A stretch of DNA of 64,000 nucleotides from Impatiens glandulifera (GCF_907164915.1 NC_061867.1:22181202-22245201); one strand, 5' to 3'; positions 28,865 to 40,748 are shown, counted from the first letter of the stretch. A program made the numbers and translations. Notes: generated by a model from the letters alone, not told the origin.

Positions 28865-28963
<99 letters not shown>

Positions 28964-30080
28964 GAGAGAAAAATATAAATTAGAAGAGAAAAAAATAATT
29001 ATGATAAATAAATTAGGAAATAGAAATTATATAATGATGTTAATGATTGTGGGAGTTATTATATATATAGATTAAAAGTTAATATAATTAAAATTATTTT
29101 TTATTCTTAATATTTATTAATTTTTGTATGATTAAGGTTGAATATAATTGTTTATATTATTAGATATTTTAAATATATGTACTTATATTTTTAAAATATA
29201 TAATAAAATTTTAATATTTTAATATAATATAATTAAAATTGTATTTATAAAATTTATTAATTTTCGCATGTTAATGTTAGTGTGAGAAAAAAACTTATTA
29301 TAAAAGAGAAATATATTAGGAGAGAGAAATAATAATTAAAAAAATTAAATTAAAAAATATAAATTACATAATGATAAAGAGAGAAAGTTTTTTATACACT
29401 TTTAATATTTTAAAGTAAGAGTTATTATATATATAAAGAAAAATGATTAGGTGAGAGAATTTGGTGAGGGAATGATGTGGCATAAAAAAAATCAAATAAT
29501 TTCTCTTTTTTCTCTCTTTTCCTCCACTTTTACATTTTCCAATGAAGGTGATGACAAGTCATTCACTCACCAAATTCTCTTACCAAATTTCCTCTCTCTA
29601 TCACTCTTCATATATAAATTAGAAGTTAATATAATTAAAATAATTTTTTATTCTTAAAATATATTAATTTTGTATGGCTAAAGTTAAAATATAACTTTTT
29701 ATATTATAAATTATTAAAATATATTTATTTATTAGTTTTTAAATATATAATAAATATTTATTATTTTAATACAATATAATAAAAATTGTATTTATAAAAA
29801 TTATTAATTCTTACATTAAAAAAAAACTAATTAAAAAGGATAAATTAAGAGAAAAAAATATATATATATATATACGGAGAAAAAATATATATATATTAGA
29901 AGAGAGAAAAATTAATTATGATAAATAAATTTAAAAAAAATAAATTAGATAATGTTCTTGATGATAGTCAGCTTCACCATTTTAAATTAAGATTTATTAT
30001 ATATATATATATAAATAAATAAATAACACATAATAAATTAAATATTAAAAAATATTAACATAAAATGAAATATATATTAG
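27610..30080. repeat. Second copy of the 350-bp and AT-rich arrays (segmental duplication)
   Basis: The order of blocks repeats that of about 19550-22440. There are 350-bp units (anchors 27826 and 28194), AGGTAAATGTTGAACAAAAT (28272; compare 20198), a (TA)n run at 28867-28959, GTGGGAGTTATTATATAT (29050; compare 20919), and ATGTTAATGTTAGTGTGAGA (29270; compare 21842). The two copies are about 8 kb apart in the same orientation. They differ by a MITE present only here (29436-29610). Confidence 0.8.
29436..29610. mobile_element. MITE, family A, about 175 bp, with empty paralogous site
   Basis: The left end is AATGATTAGGTGAGAGAATT and the right end is CTCTCTATCACTCTTCA, imperfectly inverted. The duplicated array at about 22010-22030 shows the uninterrupted site (TATATATAAATTAGAAGTTA). 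Here the same sequence is split after TATATATA and resumes TATATAAATTAG, so a short TA-rich target duplication is likely. Confidence 0.8.
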
Positions 30081-30139
30081 GAATGATAAGGGAGGAAATT
30101 TGAGGGAGAGAATGGAGAGGAAATGATGGGTGAGGATAT
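30075..30139. mobile_element. Partial family A MITE
   Basis: GGAATGATAAGGGAGGAAAT at its start matches the left end of the copy at 22426. The right end is not found; another MITE (30140-30436) begins directly after it. Confidence 0.6.
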
Positions 30140-30304
30140 GCTGTCCCAAAATAATGTCTCACTTGATGTCTCATCTATCAAAACAACATAATTTTGATAA
30201 ATTAGACAAATAAAAAATTATATATATGAAATAAACCTTAAATCCTAAACTCTAAATCTTAAATTCTAAACCCTAAATTCTAAATTCTAAATTCTAAACC
30301 CTAA

Positions 30305-30347
<43 letters not shown>

Positions 30348-30436
30348 TATTATATTTTAATATTTAATTTTTTCTTTCCTCTCCACTCTCTTCTCTCTCT
30401 TATGAGACAGCAAGTGGGACATTATTTTGGGACAGC
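30140..30436. mobile_element. MITE with about 34-bp inverted ends and a telomere-like interior
   Basis: Left end GCTGTCCCAAAATAATGTCT (30140 on) is matched by the reverse complement of the right end (to 30436), with about 33 of 36 positions identical. The interior at 30236-30305 is a 7-base-periodic run of CCCTAAA-type variants, then a (TA)n run. The target duplication is unclear. Confidence 0.8.
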
Positions 30437-31198
30437 AGATCAGAAGCCCACTATGGAGGTATTAATTATTTTAGACCCCAGCCCATGAAAGGTCTAATTA
30501 AAATAAATAGGGTCGACTAATCCATTTTAAATTTAAAATATTTCTATAGCTCCTATCCTTATTTCTTCTATGTCACATGGTTGCAACCAATAAAATATTT
30601 GTTGGTTTTCTTGGTACAGTTCAGTATATTTTTTAATAGACATTTCACATATATTTTAATTATTTTTTTTTACTTTTAATGAATAATTAACTCTTTCATA
30701 ATTTTTGAAAGAATAGAGTTGAAGCTGAAATAATTATGTATAAGAGAGAAAAAATACAAACATATATTTTGTTCAAAATATTATTTTCATCAATTTAAGA
30801 TAATGTGATAATTCAAGTTAAAAAAAATGAAAAAAATGAAATTAAATCAATATAACTATAAAACTAAATTTTTGAAAAACAAAATGATCATATTTGTAAT
30901 ATTTTATTTCAGTTGTATCTCAAAAAAAAGTTTTTTATAAAAATTTATAATAAATGTGAGATTGGATTACTTCACACAATATTAAAAAAAATGAAACATG
31001 TGAAAGAATCAACATACACACAATATTAAAATTTCTCAAATTTATATATTTTATATAGATAGTGTCTAACTATTATGATATTATGAAATTAATGTCAACC
31101 ACAATGGTAAATTTATGTAATAAAATTTAAATAATTAAATTAATATATTATTATATTAGATATAATATGGAAAGAATAAAAAATAATATATATTATTA

Positions 31199-31396
31199 TG
31201 AGGAATGTTAGAGGGAGGGAAATTGAAGGAGAGAATGGGAGAGGAAATGACTTTGCATCACCGTTGGAAATATGGTAAAGTAAGAGGAGAGAGAAGAGAG
31301 AGAAATTATTTAATTTTTTCAGCCAATCATATTGCCGTCACGTCATTCTCTCTCTTATTACCTCACCGAATTTTCTCTCCCAATCATTTCTCATAT
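31199..31396. mobile_element. MITE, family A, about 198 bp
   Basis: Left end GAGGAATGTTAGAGGGAGGG and right end TCTCTCCCAATCATTTCTCA are imperfect inverted repeats. The subterminal AGAGAATG/CATTCTCT pair is shared with the other family A copies. Confidence 0.7.
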
Positions 31397-32200
31397 TATT
31401 ATATAATAGTGAGTGAGAAAAAAATAATATATTTATATTATATATAATATAGAGAGTGAAATTAATAATATATATTATTATATAATATTGAGCGAGAAAA
31501 AAAAATATTATTATATATAGAGAGTGAAAAAATCAATGTATTATAAAGAAATAAATATAATATTATACCGTAAAATAATTTTTTATAATTCACTTGTAAA
31601 GATATGAATAAAAAAAATTTTAATGTGTCATTTTTATATAACAAAATTTAGATAAGGTTGAGTTTATGTTATTTTTTTATTTGATTAAATATTTTTAACT
31701 TATTAAATATTATATATTGTGATTTATTTATTTTTTATAAAAAAATATTTTTTTTTAATTTTATGTCTTAATATATATTTGTCTGTATGTATCGCAAAAA
31801 AAAATCATACTAGTTAAGATAATTCTTCAAATGTCTTCTAGATGAATGATATGTCTAAGATAATTCTTCAAATGACTTCGAGATGAATGATATGTCTATG
31901 TTCTAGTATATGTATCTTCCTTTGTCAATCTTATTTTATCCCTCTAATTTGGAGGAACTCCTCTCAATGCCATTATTATTTTGTAAGCTTTTTAAGTATT
32001 CATACTTTGTGTTGAATCTTAAGCTTTTAATTTTCGAAAAATAGTAGAATTGTTTTTAGAGATGCATAACAGACTTGACTAGTTTCTTTATGTATCTATT
32101 GTATATAGACAAACTTGAAATAAATTTAATAAATTAAGTTATGAATAAATTTAAAAAATGGTTACACTACCACAGTATTCTTCCCTATAAGAGCGTCAAC
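31397..32200. other. AT-rich spacer with a 41-bp tandem duplication
   Basis: No gene supported. At 31815-31896 a 41-bp unit starting TAAGATAATTCTTCAAATG and ending GATGAATGATATGTC occurs twice in tandem with one small difference block. Confidence 0.6.
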
Positions 32201-32647
32201 ATCAAATCAAGACTAAAAAATATATTAAAAATAAAAATTATGATAATATTATTATGAAATCTTCCATACATGATGGGTTATTCAAATCATTTCTTAACAT
32301 AAGTTTAAAAATAATAAAATAATATATATATATATATATATATATTAAACTATTTTAGTATTGTGACTAGGGAATTAATTGATGTGATTAAAAAGATTGA
32401 AATAATATTTAATTTGGGTGAGATATTTCAAGGTCTAAATATTAAAATTATTAAAAATAAATTTTTAGAACTTTATATTTATTTACAATAAAACCTATAC
32501 ACATAAATCTATAAATTGGTATTTGGTTAGTCTTGCCTATAACAAAAACATATGAAATAATACTTCTAGTTTACAGTAATTCTACATTTTTTCTTGCATG
32601 AAATATGTAAAATTACGAATAGAGAAGACAACCTTGTCAAGTGACAA

Positions 32648-35600
32648 TCAATTTCTTTTGCTCCTTGCTGCTTCAAGCATCTCAACTATTAAATTTTTTA
32701 CATCCCTGCAATTAATGTTTTATTCATATAAAAACCGAGGAAAAATCAGCACCAATATTTGATCAGCCCATTTTGGTGAAATACACTAGTTCTAGTTCAG
32801 GCTTTCAGCCGCCTATGATAGAATGATCCTATGATACAATGGTCAAGTAACGAAAGCTTTGACTTACTTTCTATCTGCCGCCTGTCTCGGGAAAGGGATT
32901 CGCAGCTTAAAATTCTCTCCTTTATAGCCAGCCTAAGCAAAAAGAAGAATGTGTAAGAAGAAAAATTCGATAACTGTAAAATTGTTTATGCTTATTCTAC
33001 TTTTTAGTTTTTACCTTAACATTGAAACCAAGACTGTCAACATCCAATATGAGAGCAAGATCCACCTGCACAATTAATTGCAAACAAACAATTATAGCTA
33101 GCTTCTATTATCACTTATCATTTTTTTATGTATTATTTTGGTTGTTTAATCAATCATTAAAGAATAATTAGAATCATATTTATCATTACAATTGCTAATC
33201 AACTCAATAGAAGCTTACTGGAATGGATGTCACATGGTGTACAATGAGCTTTGTCTCGTCTTCGTGATCTTTATTCATGTGGGACTGTCAATCCAAAAAC
33301 ATATAGTTTAGTTCGTTGGAGAATAACATGTATCCCCATTTGAAAACACTTTAGTTGTGTTTCTATATCTAGATTCAGATACAAAAATGTTTGAGACTAA
33401 ACTTAGTAAAATATTTTAGAAATTTATTTTAAGTTTTATGTTTTTATATCTAGATTTAGATACATAAACGTTTGGAAACTAAACTTAGTTAGATATTAGA
33501 TAAAAAAAACAATAAAGGTGTATTTGAATGAGGGATTAGAATTGGAATTGAATTGTTTAATTATTATGTTGGGTAAAAAGTATACAAAATTATAATTCAT
33601 GGAATTTTTATTTTTTAATATAAGTAGAAACAAAAGTTTGAATAAATATAATTTATACTATTAAGATATTGGTTCAACAAATTAACTAGGTTGTAGAAGG
33701 TAAACTAATAAGATGTTTTGCTTGAAAAAATAATAAATATTGGAATTGCAATCCAAGCTAGGTAGAATGAATTGAGAAATACAAAATCAAATTGTTTTGA
33801 ATTCCATTGAAACTACAATTCCAATTCTCATTCTTCATTTTAAAAGGTCTTAAAAAAATTAGGAATTGAAATTAAACCCCTCCAATTCTAATGTTACTAA
33901 ACGCATCTTAAGGGTTTAAAATGGAGCCAATATTGGGTGTAGAAAAAATATAATTTGATAGAGATAAGTGTACCGCAATAGGCTTAGAGAACTTGTGAAT
34001 TGGGTCCACTTGTGCTAAGCTGTATTCAGCTTTGCTGAACTCTGAGAAAAAAAAGATAATTAATCGAGCATGAACTATGTTCAGATACGCTCAGTTTCTT
34101 AATAGAATCTCATCCGGATTCACATCCAGATAAGAAAACAAATAGGATGAAATGGTGTTCTTTCCAAATGAAGCTATATATAGAAATTTCAAATGAAGAA
34201 AGTCCCAAATTGTAGAAAAAACTAACCTCCAGAGCCTAAAATAGCTGTAGCAACACCAGATACATAACGTACAACTTTTGGTTCAATACGCAGAAATTGG
34301 AAGTCGCCAAAGTCAACCTAAACAATCAAAATATACGATTAAGGGAGTACAAATACAGAATCTTCAAGAATAAGGAGAAAAAATACCCAAAAGGCACTTG
34401 GATGCTTAGCCAAGTATGCTGTACGGACTGCATCACGGTCACTTTCTGGAACCTAACATAATAATAAAATGTGTGAGATCTAAAAAGGACTTGCAGCACA
34501 ATCTAAAAAAAAAATTACAACTTTTCACATATTTTACACTAGAAAAGTTCAATCACACTTTTGTATACCAAATAAAAACAGAGTTACTTGTGACAAAATA
34601 TCACAAAATGAAAACAGAGTTACTGTAAATGAATCAGGCATGTAATAAAGAAAAGTTGAAAAAAGAAGAAAATGGTATCTCAGAACTGACATACAGAAAT
34701 AGCATCACCATGAATGGTTACAATTAAATCTGTCCTATCCTCCGGGTCTCTAGCAACAAGCAAAGAACACTTGGGATTTGCTAAAAGATCCTGCAAAAAT
34801 ATGAGAGAACTAAGATTTTCTCATCAATGACAAATTGACAATGTTGAAATATATTATATAATATTATGAGATTAAAATAATATCGTACAATATAAGATTA
34901 ATATGATTGAGAAAACATATATTTGAATTTATTTTATAATTATGCATTTAGTTATTTGATATTATTTTTATGATATTTAGTTTAGATTTCAAATCTTGTA
35001 ATTCTCTTCATAAGAGAAAACAAGTAGTATGTTTTGAATTCATCCAATAATAATAATCTTCTCAATTCAATTCACTAAAGTCTTTTTCTATAGTTTTATT
35101 CTAGTTTAGTCTTTGCTTTCCCCTTGTTTCCAATTGGCCTCGTTTGGAAACTTTTTTTATATTTTGTTTATGTATATCGATATTTTGATGCAGAATCGTT
35201 TGAAAACTAAACTAATTCGGAGAAAGATTCAGAAATTTATTTTTGTTATATACAGAAACAGATTTAAAAAGTGTTCAAGTTCGAACTAAATTCTCAACAA
35301 ACCTTGGTGTGAACTGCTAGACTGCTAACTGCTAATATTGGATAACCATCAGCATCGCAAGCAAAATCAACCATAGACCCGGATGGGTAGCCTTCATGCG
35401 CCTATCCAGAATGCGATTGAGTTAATATTGAAGGTATTATTTGGAATATGCAATAGTGTTTTCTTCAATCAGCAAACACAATACATAGACCACTTTTCAC
35501 CATAAATTTTTAAAACTGCAACCTCAATTTCATGAGGTTCTTCCAAGAATCAATTAATTGTAAACATCATTTCAATCAGATTACACATTCAGATGTGGAT

Positions 35601-36254
35601 ATTGATTCGATCATATTCGGAATCTGGATTTATATTCAGAAATTCACATGGAAAAGGGAAAACCTTTGAGAAAGTAGAGAGCGTCCCACGTGAGCTATAG
35701 GCAAGGAATGTTCGAACTTGTTCAACTGGGGGCAGCTGAGCAGCCTTCTCCTGCATTTCAAAACCTCATAAATCCACCTCACTTTAAAGAGATGATGTTA
35801 AGGCACATGTACATGATCAAAGAGTGAAAACAATTAATTAATTAATTAATTAGAACAGAAACCTGATGAGTTTGAATCAACTGAAACAGATTGAATTCAG
35901 TAGCACCAGAACCTCCAGCCGTCTCGCTCTGAAATGAAAGAATCGTAATTCTAGGGTTAGAGAATCCAAAAACGCGTAAAGAACCAGTGATTTGAATAAG
36001 AATACCTGAGGTGGGGCGGAAGACGAGACCATAGCGATAGGAGTATGGAGAAGGCGGCGACAATGATTTGAAGAGGGGTAATTGAAAACGGAAACGGGAC
36101 GAGGGAGACTGGAGGATTGAAGATGGCTAGATGAATAATGAAATGGAGGAAGAATTAGGCATCGGATCACGGAAAGGGTTCTGAAACCAACAACTGATTG
36201 TAGTCCTCCTACTCCTCCTCCACCGGTCAGGGCCAAACACTTGTTCATCGCCAT
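32648..36254 (-). CDS. PNPOx-like split-barrel/DUF2470 protein, plastid-type (353 aa, 12 exons)
   Basis: Twelve exons join in one frame: 36254-36006, 35928-35863, 35750-35664, 35401-35303, 34790-34695, 34452-34387, 34317-34227, 34041-33974, 33284-33219, 33065-33015, 32932-32868 and 32705-32648 (stop 32650-32648). The start MAMNKCLALTGG has a strong ATGGCG context; an in-frame ATG at 36269 would add five residues. The first 75 or so residues are Ser/Arg-rich and acid-poor, as in plastid transit peptides. Residues from about 115 (RTFLAYSSRGTLSTFS) through DADGYPILAVSSLAVHT and LLVARDPEDRTDLIVTIHGD form the pyridoxamine-5'-phosphate-oxidase-like split barrel. The C-terminal DUF2470 part has HMNKDHEDE and GYKGENFKLRIPFPRQA. 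Plant relatives are annotated as PNPOx-family proteins close to HugZ and the glutamyl-tRNA-reductase-binding protein. True PNP oxidase activity is not implied. Intron 8 holds a MITE. Confidence 0.92.
33514..33909. mobile_element. MITE-like element in intron 8 of the PNPOx-like gene
   Basis: The left end AAGGTGTATTTGAATGAGGG and the reversed right end AAGATGCGTTTAGTAACATT, with further inward matches (TTAGAATTGGA), form imperfect inverted repeats of about 45 bases. Element lies wholly within the intron 33973-33285. Target duplication not resolved. Confidence 0.55.
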
Positions 36255-37112
36255 ACTTTCTTTCTGCACTAGCCAAACAACTAGAGAAGATTCTTTCCAA
36301 GTGTAGGTATTTGATTATGTTCATTAAAATTAAAGTAAAATTATATTTCTTATCATTATTAAACAAAACAAAGTTTCTATAAATGTCTTTACACAATGAC
36401 TTTATTTCTCAATAAATAATAAAAAAAAAAAATTAATATCATTATTTATTTTTTCATTGTATAATAAAGAAATGATAATGAAAGAGAAATAATATATTTA
36501 TATTGAATATAAATATAGTTTTGAAATCCAGATTATAAACTCGGTGAAGGGACTGATCATTGGGTCATTAGTTCAATCGATGGGTTAACTATTGAGTTTT
36601 ATATAATAATTAAATAATATATAAATAGTAAAAATTTAACAAATTTTTATATAATACTCCCTCTGTCCCTTTCTTAGCTACTCAGGTGCCCAAATGGAAC
36701 AAGAATTAAGAAAACTGAACATAAGCTAATAAATGAACACTGCAGACTGCAGTACAGACTTAAATTGATTTGATGGCATCTAGTGGAGCAAACAGTTCGC
36801 TATAGTACATAATTTAGCAACTAACATCAGTTTTAATTAACATTTTAGTCTGAAACTACAAATTTCCCTCCAAATGTCCAAAACATTTCTCTCCAAATGT
36901 CCAAAACATTTCCCTCCAATACATAAATTACAGATCATTGAAATTTCCCACCTAAATTACATTTATATAAACAGATGCCTACATTCAACATTCATTACAA
37001 AAGGCAAAAACACATTTTGGAGTTTCAGATTACATATTACAGCATTCAATTCTCTTCACTATCTTTCTTTGCATTCAATTTCTCATCATTAACTCCAAGT
37101 TCTTGCACAAAT

Positions 37113-38597
37113 ATGACAAACAAAAAACCAAATTTAAGTGATTGTGTAAGGAACAATATTGTTCAGTTTATTTTAAGCCACTACAAGGAAGGCTCTTTGA
37201 AGTTGGGTACACTTACAAAGGCAGCAACACAATTTGGAGTTCATAGAAGAACCATCACCACAATTTGGACTCAAGCTAAAGAACAAATGGAGATGGGTTG
37301 CCAGTTTACCTCACTAATCAAAAGCAAGGTTTAGTAAGGCAAAAACACAAACTGTTTGACCCTGAGTTGTTCAAAACAATCATGTTGAAAAGAAGATCAA
37401 CCATTAGAAGGGCTACACAAGCCTTAGGTGTTGGGAAATTAACATTTTGGAGGTGGAAACAGGCAAAATAGATCAGAACACACAGTAATGCAATTAAAAT
37501 CTCACTTACCAGTGCACAGAAGTTATTGAGACTACAATTTTGCCTGCAGTCTATAGCAGTTGACACAACAATCAATAAGTTCAGATTTAAATCCATGGCA
37601 CACATTGTCCACATAGATGAGAAGTGGTTTTATCTTACAAAGACTGCCCAGAATTTCTACTTATCACCTGATGAACCAGACCCTTACAGGTCATGTCAAA
37701 ACAAGAATTATATCATAAATTTGATGTTTTTATGTGCTGTGTGTAGGCCAATCTATGATTCACAAGATTTATGTATTTTTTATAGAAAAATAGGGATGTA
37801 TCCCTTCATTGAACACGTTCCAGCCCAGAGGTCAAGTGTTAATAGGGCAGCAGAGACATTGAAGACTAAAGCAATTACCTTTATTACAAGAGAAGTTATG
37901 AAGGACTATATGATCAATAGGGTAACTCTCAGAATAAAAGTATTGATTTAATTCATCATTGAGTTATGTTTTGCAATCTGGTTCACTGGAAATGTTATTG
38001 AATTATAACACTTGGTGAATAATTAAATGAATGGATGTCTTTGAAAAACAAGTTGTTCCAGTTTTGAAAGCTTTGTGGCCATTGACAGAGGGAACAAATA
38101 TTGTGATTCAGCAGGATAATGCCAGACCACATTTCAGTGATGATGACATTCAGTGGAGAGCAGTTGCTTCATCAGATGGATTTAATATCCATCTGATGCA
38201 ACAACCTGCTCTTTCACCAGACTTGAATGTGAATGACCTAGGTTGGTTCAGGGCATTGCAATCAATACAAGAGGAGGAGGCACCTATGAATGTTGATGAA
38301 TTAGTGTTAGTTGTTCTTACTTCATTTCAAAAACTGGAGCCAATGAAATTAAATTTTGTGTTTTTAAGTCTTCAGAGTTGTATGGTTGAGATTATGATGC
38401 AAAGAGGACATAACAACTATAGACTGCCACATATGAAGAAACAAACTCTTTTAAGGGAAGGAGCACTACCAGAAGATTTGGAGGTAGACAACAATTTGGT
38501 GTCATTATGTGTTGATTACTGTGTTGATGCAGGCCTTAATGAGGCCATGTTACCAGTTATCTTAGAGTTGATGAAGTTGGAGGCAGAACAAGTTTAA
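37113..38597 (+). pseudogene. Mariner-like transposase, DD39D, broken
   Basis: Reads MTNKKPNLSDCVRNN with an N-terminal helix-turn-helix DNA-binding part (GVHRRTITTIW), then VHIDEKWFY, IQQDNARPH and SPDLNVNDLGWF. The catalytic Asp codons lie at about 37616, 38115 and 38235. The last two are separated by 39 residues, the plant MLE DD39D signature. All three catalytic Asp are kept. The frame is broken by a one-base shift near 37315 and a TAG at about 37468. About 110 bases at 37921-38030 interrupt the coding match and look like an intron whose acceptor lacks AG. As drawn it cannot give one protein, so the copy is probably non-autonomous. Confidence 0.9.
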
Positions 38598-38629
38598 AAC
38601 TACTGAATTAGTAAGGTTACCAGTTTATC

Positions 38630-38760
38630 TTCTGGTTGTATTTTGGTTAGGGTAGTGAAAACATGTTAGGGTTTATTTTGGTTTGGGTAATGAAAATATG
38701 TTAGGGTTTATTTTGGTTTGGGTAATGAAAATATGTTAGGGTTTATTTTGTTGGTTAGGT
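38630..38760. repeat. 35-bp tandem repeat, three units, in the mariner-like element
   Basis: TGTTAGGGTTTATTTTGG recurs at 38664, 38699 and 38734 (spacing 35 and 35), with GGGTAATGAAAATA between. Each unit holds a telobox-like TTAGGGTTT. Confidence 0.85.
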
Positions 38761-38993
38761 CTTGAATGATTATGAATCAAACAAACCATGTGAACTGAAA
38801 GACTGGCACAAGATGAATGTATATTGATAATGTAAACCACTGTGATGTTAAGGAATGTTTAATAGTGGAGTTTAGATGTGGATTCATGTTTATCTTTGTT
38901 TAACAGTTCATAATAAACACGGATCTAGGAATAGAAAAATGAAAACACAACATGAAATTACTTACACGACGTAATACCTGTGGATCGGGCGAT

Positions 38994-39302
38994 TTAGGAA
39001 GGCAACTGCGTTGGAGGAAAGATTCTAGGCGTGCTTGCCACAGTTCTTTTCTTTTCCTGAGTTTCTAATGGCTTATGCTTCCTCACGTAGTTCCTCGAAA
39101 GCCTCCTCCTTTTGGGATTCCCAACGTTCATGGAGTAATCCTCGTCTTCGTCAAGTGGTGGTGACTGGATAAGTTTTCCGTCGCCTATTTGGACTTTTTT
39201 TCCGTCCAATTCACCACTGACACACAGATCGAGTGGTGGAGGAAGCAACGACGTTGTTTTGGTGTATGATTTAGGTGGAGGAGATGGCGGATCGGTCGCC
39301 AT
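38994..39302 (-). CDS. Unidentified 102-aa antisense ORF inside the mariner-like element
   Basis: The ORF starts ATGGCGACC, a strong plant start context, preceded on the minus strand by a CT-rich leader typical of plant 5'UTRs. The protein begins MATDPPSPPPKSYTKTTSLL, has an acidic stretch (PPLDEDEDYSMN), then a basic stretch (PKRRRLSRNYVRKHKP) that looks like a nuclear localisation signal. A possible splice donor (CACAG|GTATTA) lies at about 38977, just past the stop in another frame. It converges on the transposase gene. I recognise no family. It may be a second element gene, a captured 5' exon of a host gene, or chance. Plant MLEs normally have only a transposase. Confidence 0.4.
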   Translation of the reverse strand: MATDPPSPPPKSYTKTTSLLPPPLDLCVSGELDGKKVQIGDGKLIQSPPLDEDEDYSMNVGNPKRRRLSRNYVRKHKPLETQEKKRTVASTPRIFPPTQLPS

Positions 39303-39569
39303 TTTAGAGAAACAGTAAAGGGGGCGAGTTTGAGAGAAAGAGAGAGACGGAGTATTGTTTTGGAGGCTGATGAATGAAGATAGTTTAGGAATGTTCGAGA
39401 TTAGGTTAAAACGTTAGGGATTTTTTTCACATTTTGTTTGGTTTTTTTTTATGTTTGGATTTTGGGTTTGTAAAGTTTTGGGTTGGGTTTAGTTAATTAG
39501 GTTTGGGTTTGGTTAGTGTTTTGGGTTTAGTTTTGGGTTGGATTTTTATTGGGTTTGTTTTGGGTTGGT

Positions 39570-39645
39570 TTTTTTTAATTAATTTGTTAATTTTGTTAAT
39601 TAATTTGGTAATTTTGTTAATTAATTTGTTAATTTTCTTAATATT
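39570..39645. repeat. Subterminal 22-bp tandem repeat of the mariner-like element
   Basis: TTAATTAATTTGTTAATTTT recurs about three times, following a T/G-rich stretch with many TTTGGGTT motifs (39430-39570). Confidence 0.7.
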
Positions 39646-40014
39646 GTGTTAAAGTTTAAAATTTTGAAGTGTAAAGTTAGTAATGATTGGAAAGTTAAAA
39701 ATGTGTAAGAAAAGTAGAATAAAGTAAAAGGTAATGATTGAGTGAGTAGCTTGTAACGGGACTAAAATTGGAGTGAGTTGAGTAGCTTTGAGTGGGACGG
39801 AGGGAGTAATAGTTAAAGTAGAGATCAAAATTCAAAATATTTTTTACAATTACAATCTCTTGATATCTATATTAGAGACAACACAATTAAAATAAACACA
39901 AACTCTTAACTCATTTATTAACACAATTAAAATAAACTAGCATGTATCCCGTATATTTGCACGAGTAATAATAATATAAAAAATCGTGAAAAAAATATTA
40001 CGATAAAATTTTTA

Positions 40015-40130
40015 TGGACGGATCAACCCACAATCCGACCCAAGTATCCATTTACTCTCACATATATCCAAATTAACCACAGCTCTCGACCCGGCAATCC
40101 GGACACTTTAAAAATTAAGCATCATTATAT
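40015..40130. repeat. Dispersed single copy of part of the 310-bp repeat unit
   Basis: The blocks GGATCAACCCACAATCC, CCATTTACTCTCACATATAT, AATTAACCACAGCTCTCGAC and GCAATCCGGACACTTTAAAA match units at 13440-14200. It lies directly 3' of the hAT coding remnant (minus-strand sense), so it may be part of that element's non-coding end. Confidence 0.7.
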
Positions 40131-40215
40131 ATATATAGATATCAACTACTAATTATTCACAAAACACTCACATCATTCATCAAAATCAGTCTCACCAAAA
40201 TAATCACAAACATTA

Positions 40216-40692
40216 TGTTACGGTCTAAAATCAAGGCATCGGTCCTAGAATAAATTCCAGCAACCTTTCTCGGCATCCAGTCTCGGTCCTATGGTGCACA
40301 TTGGCCAGATTTTTGTTTTGTTGTATTAATATTTTGTTTTGTTTTCCTTTTCTATTTTAAAAACCGAATTATTTTATTTTCTTGTATTTGTTGTAACCGA
40401 ATATTCTAGGGCAAAACATCACCTATATAAGGCTGGTCTTTTTTCTCCAAGGACCCATGAATGCAATAATGAAGATATGAACTTCGACCCCGTTCGTCTA
40501 TTATTATTTACTATGGACTGTTTGGTATAGACCAACAGTATATCTCTTCGCACTTTTGGTTATTCTATCCCTCCCCCCAAATTCTCTATCAAAACCTTTC
40601 ATTGCCCTTTGATTATAGAATTTCCATCGGTCCTAAGATCAAGAACTTGATTCTTGAACCCATAAACACATCTTACGAAACAAGTCGTGACA
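40216..40692 (+). repeat. 5' LTR of the gag-only element
   Basis: Starts TGTTACGG, ends GTCGTGACA. Contains CTATATAAGGCTGG (about 40421-40434), a TATA box placing U3/R near 40450. Confidence 0.9.
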
Positions 40693-40696
40693 TTCT

Positions 40697-40708
40697 TGGT
40701 ATCAGAGC
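40697..40708 (+). other. Primer-binding site, initiator Met-tRNA
   Basis: TGGTATCAGAGC begins four bases after the 5' LTR end and matches the usual plant initiator-Met-tRNA PBS. Confidence 0.9.
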
Positions 40709-40748
40709 AAGATGATCCTCAAATTAAAGAAACCCGATAGCAACAAAG

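Larger units (their letters stand above)
36657..39806 (+). mobile_element. Complete mariner-like element (MLE), 3150 bp, TA target duplication
   Basis: The ends are CTCCCTCTGTCCC (36657 on) and GGGACGGAGGGAG (to 39806), the inverted repeats of plant mariner and Stowaway elements. Both are flanked by TA (36655-36656 and 39807-39808). The length fits plant MLEs. The plus strand carries a decayed DD39D transposase (37113-38597). The 3' 1.2 kb carries tandem repeats and an antisense ORF (38994-39302). The left end lies about 400 bp upstream of the PNPOx-like start codon, in its promoter region, in opposite orientation. Confidence 0.93.

Noticed and set aside
35842..36396. Long minus-strand ORFs running past the first PNPOx-like exon
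   Set aside because: They read into intron sequence or other frames; the splice-supported exon ends at 36006.
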